A stretch of 64,000 nt of DNA. It comes from Alloyangia pacifica. GTDB taxonomy: Bacteria; Pseudomonadota; Alphaproteobacteria; Rhodobacterales; Rhodobacteraceae. Location of the stretch: the NCBI RefSeq assembly GCF_003111685.1, contig NZ_CP022190.1:1202001-1266000 (forward strand), written 5' to 3'. The position numbers were made by a program, and so were the translations under genes. Each line of letters opens with the position of its first letter. The first letter of the stretch is position 1. The notes beneath the pieces were generated by a model. That model was not told the origin of the DNA, ran no database searches, and saw only the letters and a list, made by a program, of their open reading frames with translations. This document shows positions 34,265 to 44,376 of this stretch, in pieces.

Positions 34265-34839
34265 AGAAGTATGACCTCTGGAAGTTTGGCGGCGGCTAAG
34301 AAGTCAGCTTGAGCTTTTCTTATATTTCAGCGGGTCGATGTGTTCTCGCTCCTGCAGAAAGCAAGTAACGGAAACGCGATTTCTGGCCACGTCATTGTTA
34401 AATTTAGGTTAAACTTTTGATCTTTTTTGGGGCAACCCCGATTACGCCTATCTCGAGCAACAAATGACACGTAATACAGGGACTTATCGTGACAATTTCA
34501 ACTTTTAGGTGTTCTTGACCTGATCAGTTCTCGTTCTTGAAGGCGGAGATGTGACCGGAAACCGTTACGATAATGTAAGATCGAGGCACACTTGCGCGAG
34601 CTCCTTTACGATGATGCGTGGCGGGGCGAGGGTCCGGATACTCAGACGGTAGAGCGTCAGCTCTTGACACCCATAGCTCGCCAGCGCCTCAGGAGCGCGG
34701 GACAGCTTCCAGCCACATTTTTCGCCGTATAACCTTTGAGAACGCTTCCCACGCCCACAAAACGCCGCAGTTCGCAGGGTTGGCATGGGAAGGGATTGGC
34801 GCCGTTGGACACTCACCCCCACCAGTGCCGCCGGTCGGC
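34265..34839. other. Intergenic region upstream of the LuxR-type gene
   Basis: About 575 bases with no convincing gene. 34300-34560 is AT-rich relative to its surroundings (for example GTTAAATTTAGGTTAAACTT near 34395) and probably holds the regulator promoter. The stretch around 34645-34672 has tRNA-like D-arm wording but no cloverleaf. Confidence 0.4.
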
Positions 34840-34866
34840 GAGCAGCGCAGCAAGAGCGCGCTGCTC
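34840..34866 (-). terminator. Hairpin just after the RTX gene
   Basis: GAGCAGCGC at 34840-34848 and GCGCTGCTC at 34858-34866 form a perfect nine-base-pair stem with a nine-base loop, starting eight bases after the RTX gene stop. No T run follows on the minus strand, so it may be a factor-assisted terminator or a 3' stabiliser. Confidence 0.5.
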
Positions 34867-34874
34867 ACCCCCTG

Positions 34875-37634
34875 TCAGCCGAGGTCGTACCAGCCTGCGA
34901 TGGTATCGATGGCTACGTTCTCGACGTGGAGGCTCCCGGTATCGGCAGTGACCGTCAGGCCACCATCCGCCAAAGAGAACTCAAGCCCAGCGGAGCTTTC
35001 ACCGGTTTCAAACCAATGATGGAAGCCGCTCAGAACCTGGCTATCCGATTGATTTGCAAAGTAGAAAACGTCGCCCTCACCGGCATCGAAGTCGGTGATG
35101 ACGTTCTTGCCCTCAACTATGACAAATTTGTCGGAACCATTTCCGCCTTCAAGCGTATCGTCTCCAGAACCGCCGTTCAGCTTGTCGGCGCCATCGCCCC
35201 CAACAACCGTATCGTTACCAGCGTTGCCATAAATAGTGTCGTCTCCCGATCCGCCAAGAAGGTAGTCGTCACCGCTATTGCCACGCAGGTTGTCGGCACC
35301 CTCCCCACCACGGAGGGTGTCGGCGCCATTTCGCCCTTGCCCGCGATCATCGCCGGCACCGAGGTCAATCCATGTATCCTCATCGCACGCAAGCACGGTA
35401 TCGTCGCCGCCTTGCGCGAACACGGCCGTCTGACCGTCCTCTGCAACCAACCGCTCGGACTTGTCGGTGCCGCTGAGGCCGCCTTCGGGAACCTTGATCA
35501 GGTCATTGGAAATCTCCCCTTGGTTTGGCGGCGCGCTTTTTGCCGCCTCGCGATCCTCTCCGGCCAATGGCTCAAAAAACTGGGCCCCGCTTTCGGGCGA
35601 GGTCTCGCTCTCGGAGCCTTTCGAGCCGATTAGAGAGGCCAGGTCTTTGCGGACACGGTACTCTGTCGCGCCCAGTTCGATGAACTCCACGCGCTCATCG
35701 ATCAGCAAGGACCCGCTGTCGTATTCGAGCAGAACGCCTTCCGAGGTTTCGGAGACCGAGATCGGCCCCAAGTCTGCCCCGGCGGACACCGTGTCGTTTC
35801 CATAGCCGCCGAAAACGGTGTCATTGCCGGCCGATGCCTCGAACCGGTCATGCCCGGATCCCAAGACGACATAGTCGTCCCCCGCTCCGCCGATGACCAA
35901 GTCAGCTCCGCTTTGCGCATCCACCTCGGTCGCAGCACCAGACAGCACCAGAGTGTCGCGGCTCGAGGTTCCGGTGAAGACCGCAACAGACCCCTCATCA
36001 GGCACGACGGCGGGCTCGTCGGCGTCACCGTGATCGCTGTCGGTGTCGTCCGATCCCTCCGACGGCGATTGGCCCTCACCGCCAGCTGCATCCTCGTCGC
36101 CGGGGACATTTTCAGGGACATCTACCGACACATCATCGTCGACGGACGCGTCCTCATCGGCATGGTCTCCCGACCATCCGCCGTGAGCGGTCAGCCAATC
36201 GAGCTTGTCGGAAATCGAGAAACTCTTCGCGCCAAGCTGAAGCACCTCCACCCCGTCGAGAAGCATCGATCCTCCGGCATGCTCAACGAGCACGCCCGAG
36301 CGGGTGGAAGAGACGGAAATGTCGTCGATGCTGCCGTCGAAAATGACAGTATCGGTGCCCGAGCCTCCGATCAGCGTGTCGTCTCCGCCCGAGGCGTAGA
36401 TGACGTCCGCGCCGGTTCCCATATCGATCCAATCGTCGCCAGCGCCGCCCGTGACCGTGTCGGCGCTGCCATACATGTACGCGACCCCGCCGGCATCGGT
36501 CAGCTCGATCTGTTCGGCCCGCACACTACCGTGAACGTTGGTAAACAGCACAGTGTTGGCATCCCGATCCGTGGGCGCGCCGTAACGTTTGCCTCCGTCG
36601 TTGACGAAATAGGTCAGGCCCAGGGAGCGTTGCTCGGCTTCGGTGTCCCGGATGGAGCTGTCAACGACCACGGTGTTGCGCGTGTCGAGACCGCCGTGGA
36701 AGTTGATGTCGCGGTTGGTGTAGGTGACGTGGACATCATTCCCCGAGGCCGACGTGTAGGATGCGAACAGCACCGCGTGCCGCGTGTCCATGATCGTCAG
36801 ATCGCTGAAACTGCTGTCGTAAACATCCCGGATCCAGACGCCGTAACCGTTTCCGTCCGAGCCCTTGTTGTGCGAGCCCTCGACGGTGAGTCCTTTGACG
36901 TCGGCGTTGACGGACTTGGCGAGGACCAGACCACTGGAGCCCGCCTCGATCATCGACACATCGCTCAGCGAGAACCCCGACGCGGTGTTGACGAGGATCA
37001 TCATGCCATCGTCCTCGGCCGAGATCGTATTGGAGAAATCGGTTGGATCGGAGCGGCCGTAATCCCCTTCCAGAACCAGGTTCCGGATCGCGACATCGTC
37101 CACCGTCTCCACAAGCTGCACGGTTGCAGAGCTGTCGAAGTCGAAATCAAGCGCGTTGTCGAAGCCTATCTTCTTTCCGTCGACAGAGTTGACCGTCACC
37201 ATCTGCGTGCGCAGATCCTTGTTGTCCTTCTGCCAAGCGGTGTCACCTATTTCGTCGTACAAGGCGTCATCATTGGGCATGGTGATCCAGATCACGTCCC
37301 CGGCCTGAAGGTCGTGGTTGGCTTTGGCCAAGGAGAGGCTGTGCGCCCCCTTGGCTCCGGCCGACACCGACAGCTCGGCGCCAAGATCCTCTTCGAACAG
37401 GTTCGCGCCAACCTGAAACGCCGGGTCTCCTGCCATCGAGTCGTCCAAAGTGACGACGGTGCCGCCAGCGGCATCGCCCTCGATCGTCACGCCATCGGTG
37501 GTGATCTTCACCGTGGACGTAAACCTGTATTCGCCGGCAGCAAGACGTATCACCGTTCCTTCGGAAGCGGAGTCCACTGCGCGCTGGATTTCGGCGGAGG
37601 AGGCCCCCGCCGCTATTTTTATGACCATTGCCAC
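34875..37634 (-). CDS. Secreted beta-helix protein with RTX (haemolysin-type) calcium repeats
   Basis: About 919 residues with no signal peptide. An N-terminal right-handed beta-helix of polysaccharide-lyase/epimerase type (about 20-390; GTVIRLAAGEYRFTSTVKIT, ITTDGVTIEG, later YGVWIRDVYDSSFSDLTIMD) is followed by three blocks of GGxGxDx(L/I/V) nonapeptides near 395-430, 565-605 and 745-835, with an acidic Asp/Glu/Ser/Pro-rich linker near 490-550. RTX repeats bind calcium outside the cell and mark type I secretion. Domain order resembles AlgE-type epimerases, but their DPHE catalytic motif is not seen. The start is a GTG at 37634 (AAGGA five bases before) or an ATG at 37628. It probably acts on the extracellular polymer. 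Confidence 0.82.
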   Translation of the reverse strand: MAMVIKIAAGASSAEIQRAVDSASEGTVIRLAAGEYRFTSTVKITTDGVTIEGDAAGGTVVTLDDSMAGDPAFQVGANLFEEDLGAELSVSAGAKGAHSLSLAKANHDLQAGDVIWITMPNDDALYDEIGDTAWQKDNKDLRTQMVTVNSVDGKKIGFDNALDFDFDSSATVQLVETVDDVAIRNLVLEGDYGRSDPTDFSNTISAEDDGMMILVNTASGFSLSDVSMIEAGSSGLVLAKSVNADVKGLTVEGSHNKGSDGNGYGVWIRDVYDSSFSDLTIMDTRHAVLFASYTSASGNDVHVTYTNRDINFHGGLDTRNTVVVDSSIRDTEAEQRSLGLTYFVNDGGKRYGAPTDRDANTVLFTNVHGSVRAEQIELTDAGGVAYMYGSADTVTGGAGDDWIDMGTGADVIYASGGDDTLIGGSGTDTVIFDGSIDDISVSSTRSGVLVEHAGGSMLLDGVEVLQLGAKSFSISDKLDWLTAHGGWSGDHADEDASVDDDVSVDVPENVPGDEDAAGGEGQSPSEGSDDTDSDHGDADEPAVVPDEGSVAVFTGTSSRDTLVLSGAATEVDAQSGADLVIGGAGDDYVVLGSGHDRFEASAGNDTVFGGYGNDTVSAGADLGPISVSETSEGVLLEYDSGSLLIDERVEFIELGATEYRVRKDLASLIGSKGSESETSPESGAQFFEPLAGEDREAAKSAPPNQGEISNDLIKVPEGGLSGTDKSERLVAEDGQTAVFAQGGDDTVLACDEDTWIDLGAGDDRGQGRNGADTLRGGEGADNLRGNSGDDYLLGGSGDDTIYGNAGNDTVVGGDGADKLNGGSGDDTLEGGNGSDKFVIVEGKNVITDFDAGEGDVFYFANQSDSQVLSGFHHWFETGESSAGLEFSLADGGLTVTADTGSLHVENVAIDTIAGWYDLG

Positions 37635-37961
37635 TACAATCCTTAGTCGTGAGGGTTCTAGGGGTGGCCTTCGCTCGCAGATCGACTAGCACAGAAAAAG
37701 TGTGGAATTTATGGTCTGGCGGTGACAAAAATCGACCAAATCGTGGTTGACGGCGATATTCTGCCTTGATCTCGCGGGATTTCGGCCTATGGGCGATCTG
37801 AGTGGAGAACTGGACGCGAAAGAAGCTGGCGCGAGAACAATCTGGCGAGAGGCCCCTGCCCTCTACCACGAGGTATTCTTCTCTCGCCGCAAGGCCGCTC
37901 AGCTCCTGGCGCTGCCTTTGCCAAGCGCGCTTTGCTGCATGTGCATTCGGCTGATGCCAGC
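37635..37961. other. Promoter region of the RTX gene
   Basis: About 327 bases between the RTX start and the IS5-type element B. No gene is seen. The first 100 bases upstream of the RTX gene are AT-rich (AGAAAAAGTGTGGAATTTAT) and likely contain its promoter. The IS may have cut away distal control sequence. Confidence 0.4.
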
Positions 37962-39020
37962 GGCGTTGTTGCAGAACGGCGTCCTGAGGCGTGGGGGGCC
38001 CTTTCCCCGTCAGGTTCAGGTCACGCGGACGATCTCGGCTGTGCCGAGGGCGTTGAAGCGGTTCATGAGGGCGACGCGGATGTGGATTTCGGCAGTCTGG
38101 CGGTCGGGGTCTCTGGCGGCGATGCGCTCGCCGAAGGCCTTCAGGCATCGCATCCTGGCCTCGGCGCGGCTGCGGATATGGTATCCGGTCCACCGCTTCC
38201 AGAACGCCCTGCTATAGTGACGTGTGGCGCGCAGGGTTTCGTTGCGCGCCCGGGCAGCTGGGCAGTCGTCTTTCCATGGCCGACCGTTCTTGCGGATCGG
38301 GATGATCGCAGTGCCACCGTGTGCGATGATGGCGCTATGGCAGCGGCGGGTGTCGTAGGCGCCGTCTGCGGTCACGGTGCCGATGTCTTCGTCGTCCGGG
38401 ATCTGGTCCAGCAGGTCTGGCAGGACGGGGCTGTCGCCTTCCCGGCTGGGGGTAAACTCGACCGCGCGGATGTCGGAGGTGGCGGTGTCCATGGCCAGAT
38501 GGACCTTGCGGCATTGGCGACGGCCTTGCAAACCGTGCTTCCGGGCCTGCCATTCGCCATCGCCGAGGAACTTGATGCCGGTGCTGTCCACCAACAGGTT
38601 CAGCGGCCCGCCGGCACGGCGATAGGGGATCTGCACCTTAAGAGTCTTCTGCCGGCGGCACAGCGTGGAGAAGTCTGGAACGGGCCAGTCCAGCCCGGCG
38701 AGGCGCAGGAGGCTTGCGACCATCCCGGCAGTCTGCCTGAGCGGCAGCTTGAATAGCACCTTGATCGACAGGCAGAACTGGATCGCCGCATCCGAGAAGA
38801 CTGGCGGGCGTCCGGGGCGGCCCTCATGCAGCGCGTGCCAAGCCATCTCCTTGTCCAGCCAGATCAGCAGAGACCCGCGCTTCGTCAGCGCAGCGTTGTA
38901 GGCGGACCAGTTCGTCGTGCGGTAGCGGGCGGGCTTGGGCTTGGGCTTGCTCATGACGCCCGCCTAACCGCTTGGATTCGTGATGTGAATCTTTCACGAT
39001 GAGATTTCTGCAACAACGCC
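37962..39020 (-). mobile_element. IS5-family element B
   Basis: A 1,059-bp element with perfect 15-bp terminal inverted repeats GGCGTTGTTGCAGAA. It is related to but distinct from element A (GGCGTTGTTGCACAA ends). The nine-base flanks (GATGCCAGC left, GCCCGTCCC right) do not match, so no target duplication is visible. Confidence 0.9.
38016..38954 (-). CDS. IS5-family DDE transposase, element B
   Basis: A 312-residue DDE transposase of the IS903-like branch. It has the N-terminal RTTNWSAYNAALTKRGSLLI and acidic residues in LLVDSTGIKFLGDGEW, TVTADGAYDTRRCHSA and the SRAEARMRCLKAF helix. It is clearly homologous to the element A transposase but diverged along its length, so it is a separate IS. 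The frame is intact. Confidence 0.94.
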   Translation of the reverse strand: MSKPKPKPARYRTTNWSAYNAALTKRGSLLIWLDKEMAWHALHEGRPGRPPVFSDAAIQFCLSIKVLFKLPLRQTAGMVASLLRLAGLDWPVPDFSTLCRRQKTLKVQIPYRRAGGPLNLLVDSTGIKFLGDGEWQARKHGLQGRRQCRKVHLAMDTATSDIRAVEFTPSREGDSPVLPDLLDQIPDDEDIGTVTADGAYDTRRCHSAIIAHGGTAIIPIRKNGRPWKDDCPAARARNETLRATRHYSRAFWKRWTGYHIRSRAEARMRCLKAFGERIAARDPDRQTAEIHIRVALMNRFNALGTAEIVRVT

Positions 39021-39113
39021 GCCCGTCCCGCTGATCCATGCCGTATAGGGGAGATGGCGCGTTAAAGGCGGCCGAAAGCGATTCCACGTGTCATTGTAGT
39101 CCTGTCGAAGGGC

Positions 39114-40025
39114 TCAAAGATGGTCCGATGTCGCCGCGGCCGCTCGCCCCTCAACCCTGGCGGAGACGGCTCGCATGACGTTGCGTATACGGTCGCACAG
39201 AAGTCTCACGCGCAGGGTTTGCCGGGTGTCGACGTGGGTCAGGAGCCACACATCGCCGGTGTGCATGACCGGACCGCCTGGGACACGGGAAAGCAGGAGG
39301 TCTTCGTCGCCGACAAAGCAGGGCAGTAACGTGATGCCCATGCCCGCACGGGCGGCTTGAAGCCTCGAGCGCATCTCGGAAAAGCGGACAGCCGTGGCGG
39401 CCATTTCGATGCCTTCCGGAACCCAATCACCGGGGACGACGTCGTCTGGTCCGAGCAGCCACGCCAAAGGTGACGAAACGTCGCCGAGCCGGTCACGACA
39501 TCCGTAAAACGCCGTGTAGAACCCGCAGAGCCTGCTTCCATAGAGGTTGTCTGGCGGCGACCTCTTTCCAAGAACGACGCGCAATGCAACATCCGCCTCC
39601 CGGTTGCTCAGGTTGGCAACCGTTCCCGTTCCGATGATTTCCAGCGCAATGTCCGGATAGGCGGACCGAAACTCCGTCAGGGTCTCCATCAGGAGATCGG
39701 TCGCAAACGAGACGGGGAGGGTAAGGCGCAGCGGGCCGGACACGCTTTGGTCGCGCGCGAAAATCCTCCCTTCGATCTTGGTCGAGGCCTCCGCCATCTG
39801 CGCGGCAAGATCCACGATGTCGGCACCCGCCGACGTCAGCCTGTATCCGGAAGGCAGTTTTTCGAAGAGTTTTGTTTTGAGACGCTGCTCCAGACGCGCC
39901 ACGCCCCGAAGCACCGTTGCGTGGTTGAGGTCCAACGCGTCAGCCGCCGCACGCACCGTTCCGCCCTTGGCCACTGCAAGGAACATACGCAACTCATCCC
40001 AGTGATCCATGGTGCGTTTTTTCAT
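39114..40025 (-). CDS. LysR family transcriptional regulator
   Basis: A 303-residue LysR protein. The N-terminal winged helix is clear (WDELRMFLAVAKGGTVRAAA, then LDLNHATVLRGVARLEQRL), followed by a periplasmic-binding-like effector domain (GPLRLTLPVSFATDLLMETL, NLSNREADVALRVVLGKRSP). The start could be 40025 or the second Met at 40010. It is divergent from the exported alpha/beta hydrolase gene, which it most likely controls. The effector is unknown. Confidence 0.9.
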   Translation of the reverse strand: MKKRTMDHWDELRMFLAVAKGGTVRAAADALDLNHATVLRGVARLEQRLKTKLFEKLPSGYRLTSAGADIVDLAAQMAEASTKIEGRIFARDQSVSGPLRLTLPVSFATDLLMETLTEFRSAYPDIALEIIGTGTVANLSNREADVALRVVLGKRSPPDNLYGSRLCGFYTAFYGCRDRLGDVSSPLAWLLGPDDVVPGDWVPEGIEMAATAVRFSEMRSRLQAARAGMGITLLPCFVGDEDLLLSRVPGGPVMHTGDVWLLTHVDTRQTLRVRLLCDRIRNVMRAVSARVEGRAAAATSDHL

Positions 40026-40162
40026 AACCCTTGTGTTTGTTCTCTGAATTTACGCGCTAATCGTGACCATTGTACATCTGAAAGCGCAAATGAAATGCCA
40101 ATTTGCACCGCTCGGCTGGCCCGCCGCGTCATCGAACGATCGCCCAACACAAAAGGTTTACG

Positions 40163-41245
40163 ATGCAGATACTCTCCAAAACGCAGGCAACCGTGCTTGC
40201 CCTTCTCCTCGGCACAGCAGGTGCCTCGGCGCAATCGCTCTCCGACATCAAGGCTTCCCCGGAGCCGCTTGTGCTTCAGAGCCAGGGTAGCTTTTTCGTT
40301 GGTGGTCGGACCGTCAAAACCGAGAGCGCTGGCTGGGGCGACCTCAAGGACATCTTCGGCGAGAGCTTCGAAGCCGGCGACGTCGTTGTCGATCAGATGT
40401 ATGTCCAATTCCAAACATCGCCGAAGCCGAAGCACCTGCCGATCGTGTTCATGCATGGCGGGCTCCTCTCTTCGAAGCAGTGGGAAACCACGCCGGACGG
40501 CCGCATGGGCTGGTTCGAGTACTTCACGCGGCAAGGATTTCCCACCTATCTTGCCGAGCAGACGGGCCGGGCACGCTCGGGTTTTAATGGGACGATCTTC
40601 AACCAGGTGAAAAACAAGAGTCTGCCGCCTGAAGCGCAGCCAAAGGTCTTTCTTGGCACGTCAAGCATGGCCTGGAAGGTCTTCAGGTTCGGTCCCGAGC
40701 TCGGCAAGGCTTGGCCAGACGTCCAGTTCCCGATCGAGGCAACCGATGAGTTTGCCAAGCAGGTGATCCCCGACATGATCGAGACCCAGGTGCCGAGCCT
40801 TTTGGGCGAGCTGATCGAGCCTGAAACGATGAACCCGACCGTCGCCAATGTCGCCGATCTGGCGGCAGACCTCGGAGGGGCAATCCTGGTCGGCCACTCG
40901 CAGTCGGCAGGATTTCCGACGCAGGCTGTCCTGAAGGGCAAGGGCGGCATCAAGGGCCTGATCCAGCTTGAGACTGGCTGCTTTTCCAACTTGTCGGACG
41001 AGCAGGTCAAGGCGCTAGCCGAGGTGCCCATCCTCATCGTGGTCGGCGATTACATGGGCAGCGATCCAGCCGCGGCCTGCGCCATTGAAATGGAACAGAT
41101 CAAGGCGGCCGGTGGTGACATCACCTTCCTCTCGCTCCCCGATGTCGGGATCAAGGGCAGCACGCATATGTTCATGCAGGGTAAGGAGAACATCAGGGTC
41201 GCGGACGTCCTGATCGACTGGATCGACGAGCACGTCGACCAATAG
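40163..41245 (+). CDS. Exported alpha/beta hydrolase (esterase-like)
   Basis: A 360-residue alpha/beta-hydrolase with a signal peptide (TQATVLALLLGTAGASAQ). The oxyanion region is IVFMHGGLLSSKQWE and the nucleophile elbow is LVGHSQSAG (GHSQS, Ser nucleophile). A later Asp (VVGDYMGSD) and His (KGSTHMFMQG) complete a possible triad. The start at 40163 is set by the signal peptide; the frame is open from 40103. It is divergent from a LysR regulator. The substrate is unknown. Confidence 0.87.
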   Translation: MQILSKTQATVLALLLGTAGASAQSLSDIKASPEPLVLQSQGSFFVGGRTVKTESAGWGDLKDIFGESFEAGDVVVDQMYVQFQTSPKPKHLPIVFMHGGLLSSKQWETTPDGRMGWFEYFTRQGFPTYLAEQTGRARSGFNGTIFNQVKNKSLPPEAQPKVFLGTSSMAWKVFRFGPELGKAWPDVQFPIEATDEFAKQVIPDMIETQVPSLLGELIEPETMNPTVANVADLAADLGGAILVGHSQSAGFPTQAVLKGKGGIKGLIQLETGCFSNLSDEQVKALAEVPILIVVGDYMGSDPAAACAIEMEQIKAAGGDITFLSLPDVGIKGSTHMFMQGKENIRVADVLIDWIDEHVDQ

Positions 41246-41574
41246 GGACCGGACCGATGTCCTTGACCCGCGGTCGTTCTTGCATGTCCCGGTTGCCTGT
41301 GCATGTGGCCATGGTCGCTCGGGAGAGGCATAGCGGATATTGCGGCGGCGATTATTCGACGTAAAAGCTCGGAGGCCCTCCCCGCGAGATTGAGGAACTC
41401 GCTGGGAAGAGCCTATAGCGATTTGGTCCCATGATTTGAGCCAAGACCGTTCCCGCGATTGTCCCTTCGACCGCGGTTTTCGAACAGTACGCCGAATACG
41501 CAAAAATTCGCAGGGCTTGGCGCCAAGGCGACAGGCCCCTTCCTGCGCCTCGCCGACTTCACTTGCCCTGAAAT

Positions 41575-41723
41575 GCTGCGCGACGCCACGAACGGCAAGT
41601 TCAGGGAAGCTGCGCCGCGGCTATGGTCAACTTGGCGAATGTCCGCAGTGGGCCGGGAGCGACGGCCGGCGCGGCTCGCCAGGTGTTCGCCTCGCTGCGC
41701 AGCGATCGACCCCTCCGAGCCCC
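41575..41723 (+). repeat. Dispersed repeat cluster downstream of the hydrolase gene
   Basis: Within the 840-base gap 41246-42085, which holds no credible gene, 41605-41652 matches 9853-9900 in reverse complement. 41697-41723 repeats the end of the 84-bp units at 14334 and 60821. The segment 41575-41600 has the ATGCTGCGCGACGC module. The gap thus contains pieces of at least two repeat modules in tandem. Confidence 0.7.
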
Positions 41724-42517
41724 TTTTGCGTCATTCGAGAAAGTTCGAGCCGGGTGTTGGCTTCGCATGCGCAGCATTTCTCAGCGAGAAAGGCCGTGGC
41801 CGCGACGAGGGCTCCAACCACACGTAACCTTCAGCAATCCCTGGGTCTCGCCCAACATTGCATCTCCATTGCGGACGGCGAGACCCGCAGAGCAAAAGCG
41901 TGCGCCATGCGATCGTGACGCCACCGCTCACACAAGTGCCGAGACCGAGAGCATCATTCACGCTCGCAAGGTTCGAGCAGGCCATCCCGGTCCGGTAGCC
42001 ATGCAGCACAGCCGCGAGCCTGCTCGGAGACTTTCCAGAACCCTTAGTCCATCAGCGACTGCGTAATCGAGGCAGCAACAGGTGGCTACGCGGCTGCGCT
42101 GAGATGTTCCAAGAGGATCATTGTACCGATCGTGAACAGGGCAACCCCTCCAAGGGTCTCTGCGATCCGACCGAAGCGGCCACCGACGTAGCGGCCGGCT
42201 ATTGGGCCGGCCGAACTCATCAGCATAGTTGTCGCGCCAATCGCAGTGGCGATGACCAAGATGTTCACCTGCAAGAAGGCAAGAGAGACCCCAACTGCCA
42301 TAGCATCGATCGAGGTGCCGATTGCTGTGATGACCGTAGCCCAGAGTGAGGTGGCGCGAGGTTCATCCTCGGCACGTGTCCAGGCCTGAAGCGTCATGTG
42401 ACTACCCACCCCTGCGAGCAATGCAAATGCGATCCAATGATCGACCTCGGCGACATACTGTGAGGCCGCGACGCCGGCCAGCCACCCCAGCAAAGGGGTG
42501 ATGGCCTCGATCACGCC

Positions 42518-42525
42518 GAAGATCG
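42518..42525. repeat. IS66 target-site duplication, left copy
   Basis: GAAGATCG directly precedes the left inverted repeat and is repeated at 44866-44873 after the right one. Eight bases is the normal duplication for IS66 elements. An exact duplication argues for direct transposition into this site. Confidence 0.92.
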
Positions 42526-42553
42526 GTAAGCGCTGTCTCCGCCCCATGGGGGA

Positions 42554-43968
42554 TCAGGTTGACTTGCTGAAGTTCCAGGGAAGGAGCTCATCGATCCTGG
42601 AGTTCGGGTGGCCAGCTGCGATCGCCTCCAGGGTCGCTTTGAGATAAGCGAATGGCTCCACGCCGTTGATCTTCGCGGTCGCGATCAGGGAGGCGATGCG
42701 GGCCCAGGTGCGGCCGCCCTCGTCGTGGCCGGCGAAGAGCGCATTCTTTCGCGTCAGGGCAATCGGACGGATCAAGTTCTCGATTGATTTGGAGTCCATC
42801 TCGACACGGCCATCGTGGAGGAAGGTCTGCAGACCGCCCCACTGGCGGTGGATGTAGGTCAGCTTCTCGCCAAGGCGCGACTTCGCTGAGACGCGCAGGC
42901 GCTGTGCCTGCAGCCAGTCGCCGAACTCGTCAACGAGGGGTGCACTCCGGGCTCGGCGGGCAGACAGGCGCTGGCCGGGGCCCATGCCGCGGATCTCAGC
43001 CTCGATGCGGTGGAGTTCGGCGATGCGGCGCAGGCCATCAGCGGCGATTTCCGAGCCGTCGCGGTCGAAGATTTCTTTCAGCTTGCGGCGAGCGTGTGCC
43101 CAGCAGTTGGCAACCGTGATCGGTGCGCCACCCTTTCGGGACGGGCGCGTCAGGCGATCGTAACCAGTGTAGCCGTCGAGCTGGAGGATGCCGTCGAAGC
43201 CCAGCAGGATCTGCTCGGCATGCGCGCCGGCGCGGCTGGGATGGTAGGTGAAGACGACACCGGGCGGGTCATCGCCGCCCCATCCGCGGTCGTCGCGGGC
43301 AAGCGCCCAGAGGTAGCCGGTCTTGGTCAGGCCACGGCCCGGGTCGAGCACCGGGGCGGTGGTCTCTTCCATGAAGAGCTTGGTCGATCCCTTCAGGTGC
43401 TCGGTCAGTCGATCGACCACGGGGCCGAGGTGGAAGGCCGCAGTGCCGGCCCAGTCCGCCAGGGTGCTGCGACCGCCTGGGTGAGCTCATCCGAGCAGGT
43501 ACGGCAGGCATACTTCGGCCGGATGTCGACCAGCACACGAAGCTGCGCCGGGATGATGTCGAGGCGCTCGGTGCGGTCCTCGCCAAACCGATGCATGCGG
43601 CCGCAGCCGCAAGGGCAATCGAGGTTGGCTGGCTCAATCACACGCTCGATGCGTGGCAAGCCCGCAGGCAGATGGCCGAGGTTGAGCTGCCGTGACCGGC
43701 GCGGCGTCGTGGTGGACGGCGCGGCCTGCTCCTTGCGGGTCTCGACCTCGGCGACGGCGGTTTCCAAGTCCTCAAAGGCCAGCTGCCGGTCATCATCGCT
43801 CAGCTTCTCGGACCGCTTGCCATGCACGACATGGTTCAGCTCGGCAATGAGATGCTCCAGCCGCCGGTTGGCGTCCTTCAGCGCGTCGTTCTCCTGCAAG
43901 AGAGCCAGCACAGCGGCGCGCTGGCTCTCGGGGATCGCGGACAGGTCGATAGGCGGGGCGCTGGACAT
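42554..43968 (-). pseudogene. tnpC: IS66 transposase TnpC, internal deletion and frameshift
   Basis: The N-terminal part (43968 to about 43470) has the leucine-zipper-like start, the CPCGCGRMHRFGED zinc motif and a CRTCSDELTQAVA block. It then jumps to sequence that in another frame reads TLADWAGTAAFHLGPVVDRL and continues as the catalytic half (EHLKGSTKLFMEETTAPVLD to SRIDELLPWNF) down to 42554. Roughly 45-50 codons normally found between these blocks are missing, and the frame changes. No full transposase can be made, so this copy could move only if a relative supplies TnpC. Confidence 0.85.
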
Positions 43969-44022
43969 GGCTGGATGATACTGCGCCTGAGAGGCCGATG
44001 TCCGGCTATTCAGCGCGGTGAG

Positions 44023-44376
44023 TCACTCTGCCACAGCCGGACGGCGGACCTCCAGTGACCGCACCCGGCGCCAGTCCAGGCCGGCGAACATGGCCTCGAA
44101 CTGTGTTCTATTCAACGTCATCGCCCCGTCGCGGACCGCCGGCCAGGTGAAGCTGCTTTCCTCAAGCCGCTTGTAAGCCATGACCAAACCGCTGCCGTCC
44201 CAGAACAAAATCTTCAACCTGTCGGCGCGCTTCGAGCGGAACACGAAGACCGTCCCGGTGAATGGGTCCTCGGCCAGCGTCGACTGGACCAAGGCTGCAA
44301 GACCGTCATGGCCTTTCCGGAAGTCCACCGGCTTCGTCGCCACCAGAATCCGAACGCCCTGCGAGGGCATCAACAT
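44023..44376 (-). CDS. tnpB: IS66 accessory protein TnpB
   Basis: A 117-residue IS66 Orf2/TnpB protein, conserved across the family (VRILVATKPVDFRKGHDGLA, FVFRSKRADRLKILFWDGSG). It is needed with TnpA and TnpC for IS66 movement, though its biochemical role is unclear. It overlaps tnpA by seven bases, as usual in the family. Confidence 0.95.
   Translation of the reverse strand: MLMPSQGVRILVATKPVDFRKGHDGLAALVQSTLAEDPFTGTVFVFRSKRADRLKILFWDGSGLVMAYKRLEESSFTWPAVRDGAMTLNRTQFEAMFAGLDWRRVRSLEVRRPAVAE

Noticed and set aside
34640..34700. tRNA-like wording (ACTCAGACGGTAGAGCGTC) after the RTX gene
   Set aside because: Resembles a D-arm, but no acceptor stem, anticodon stem or T-arm can be paired around it.
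34840..34866. Hairpin read as an attC or recombination site
   Set aside because: A simple perfect stem directly after a stop codon fits a 3' end structure better; no core-site consensus is seen.
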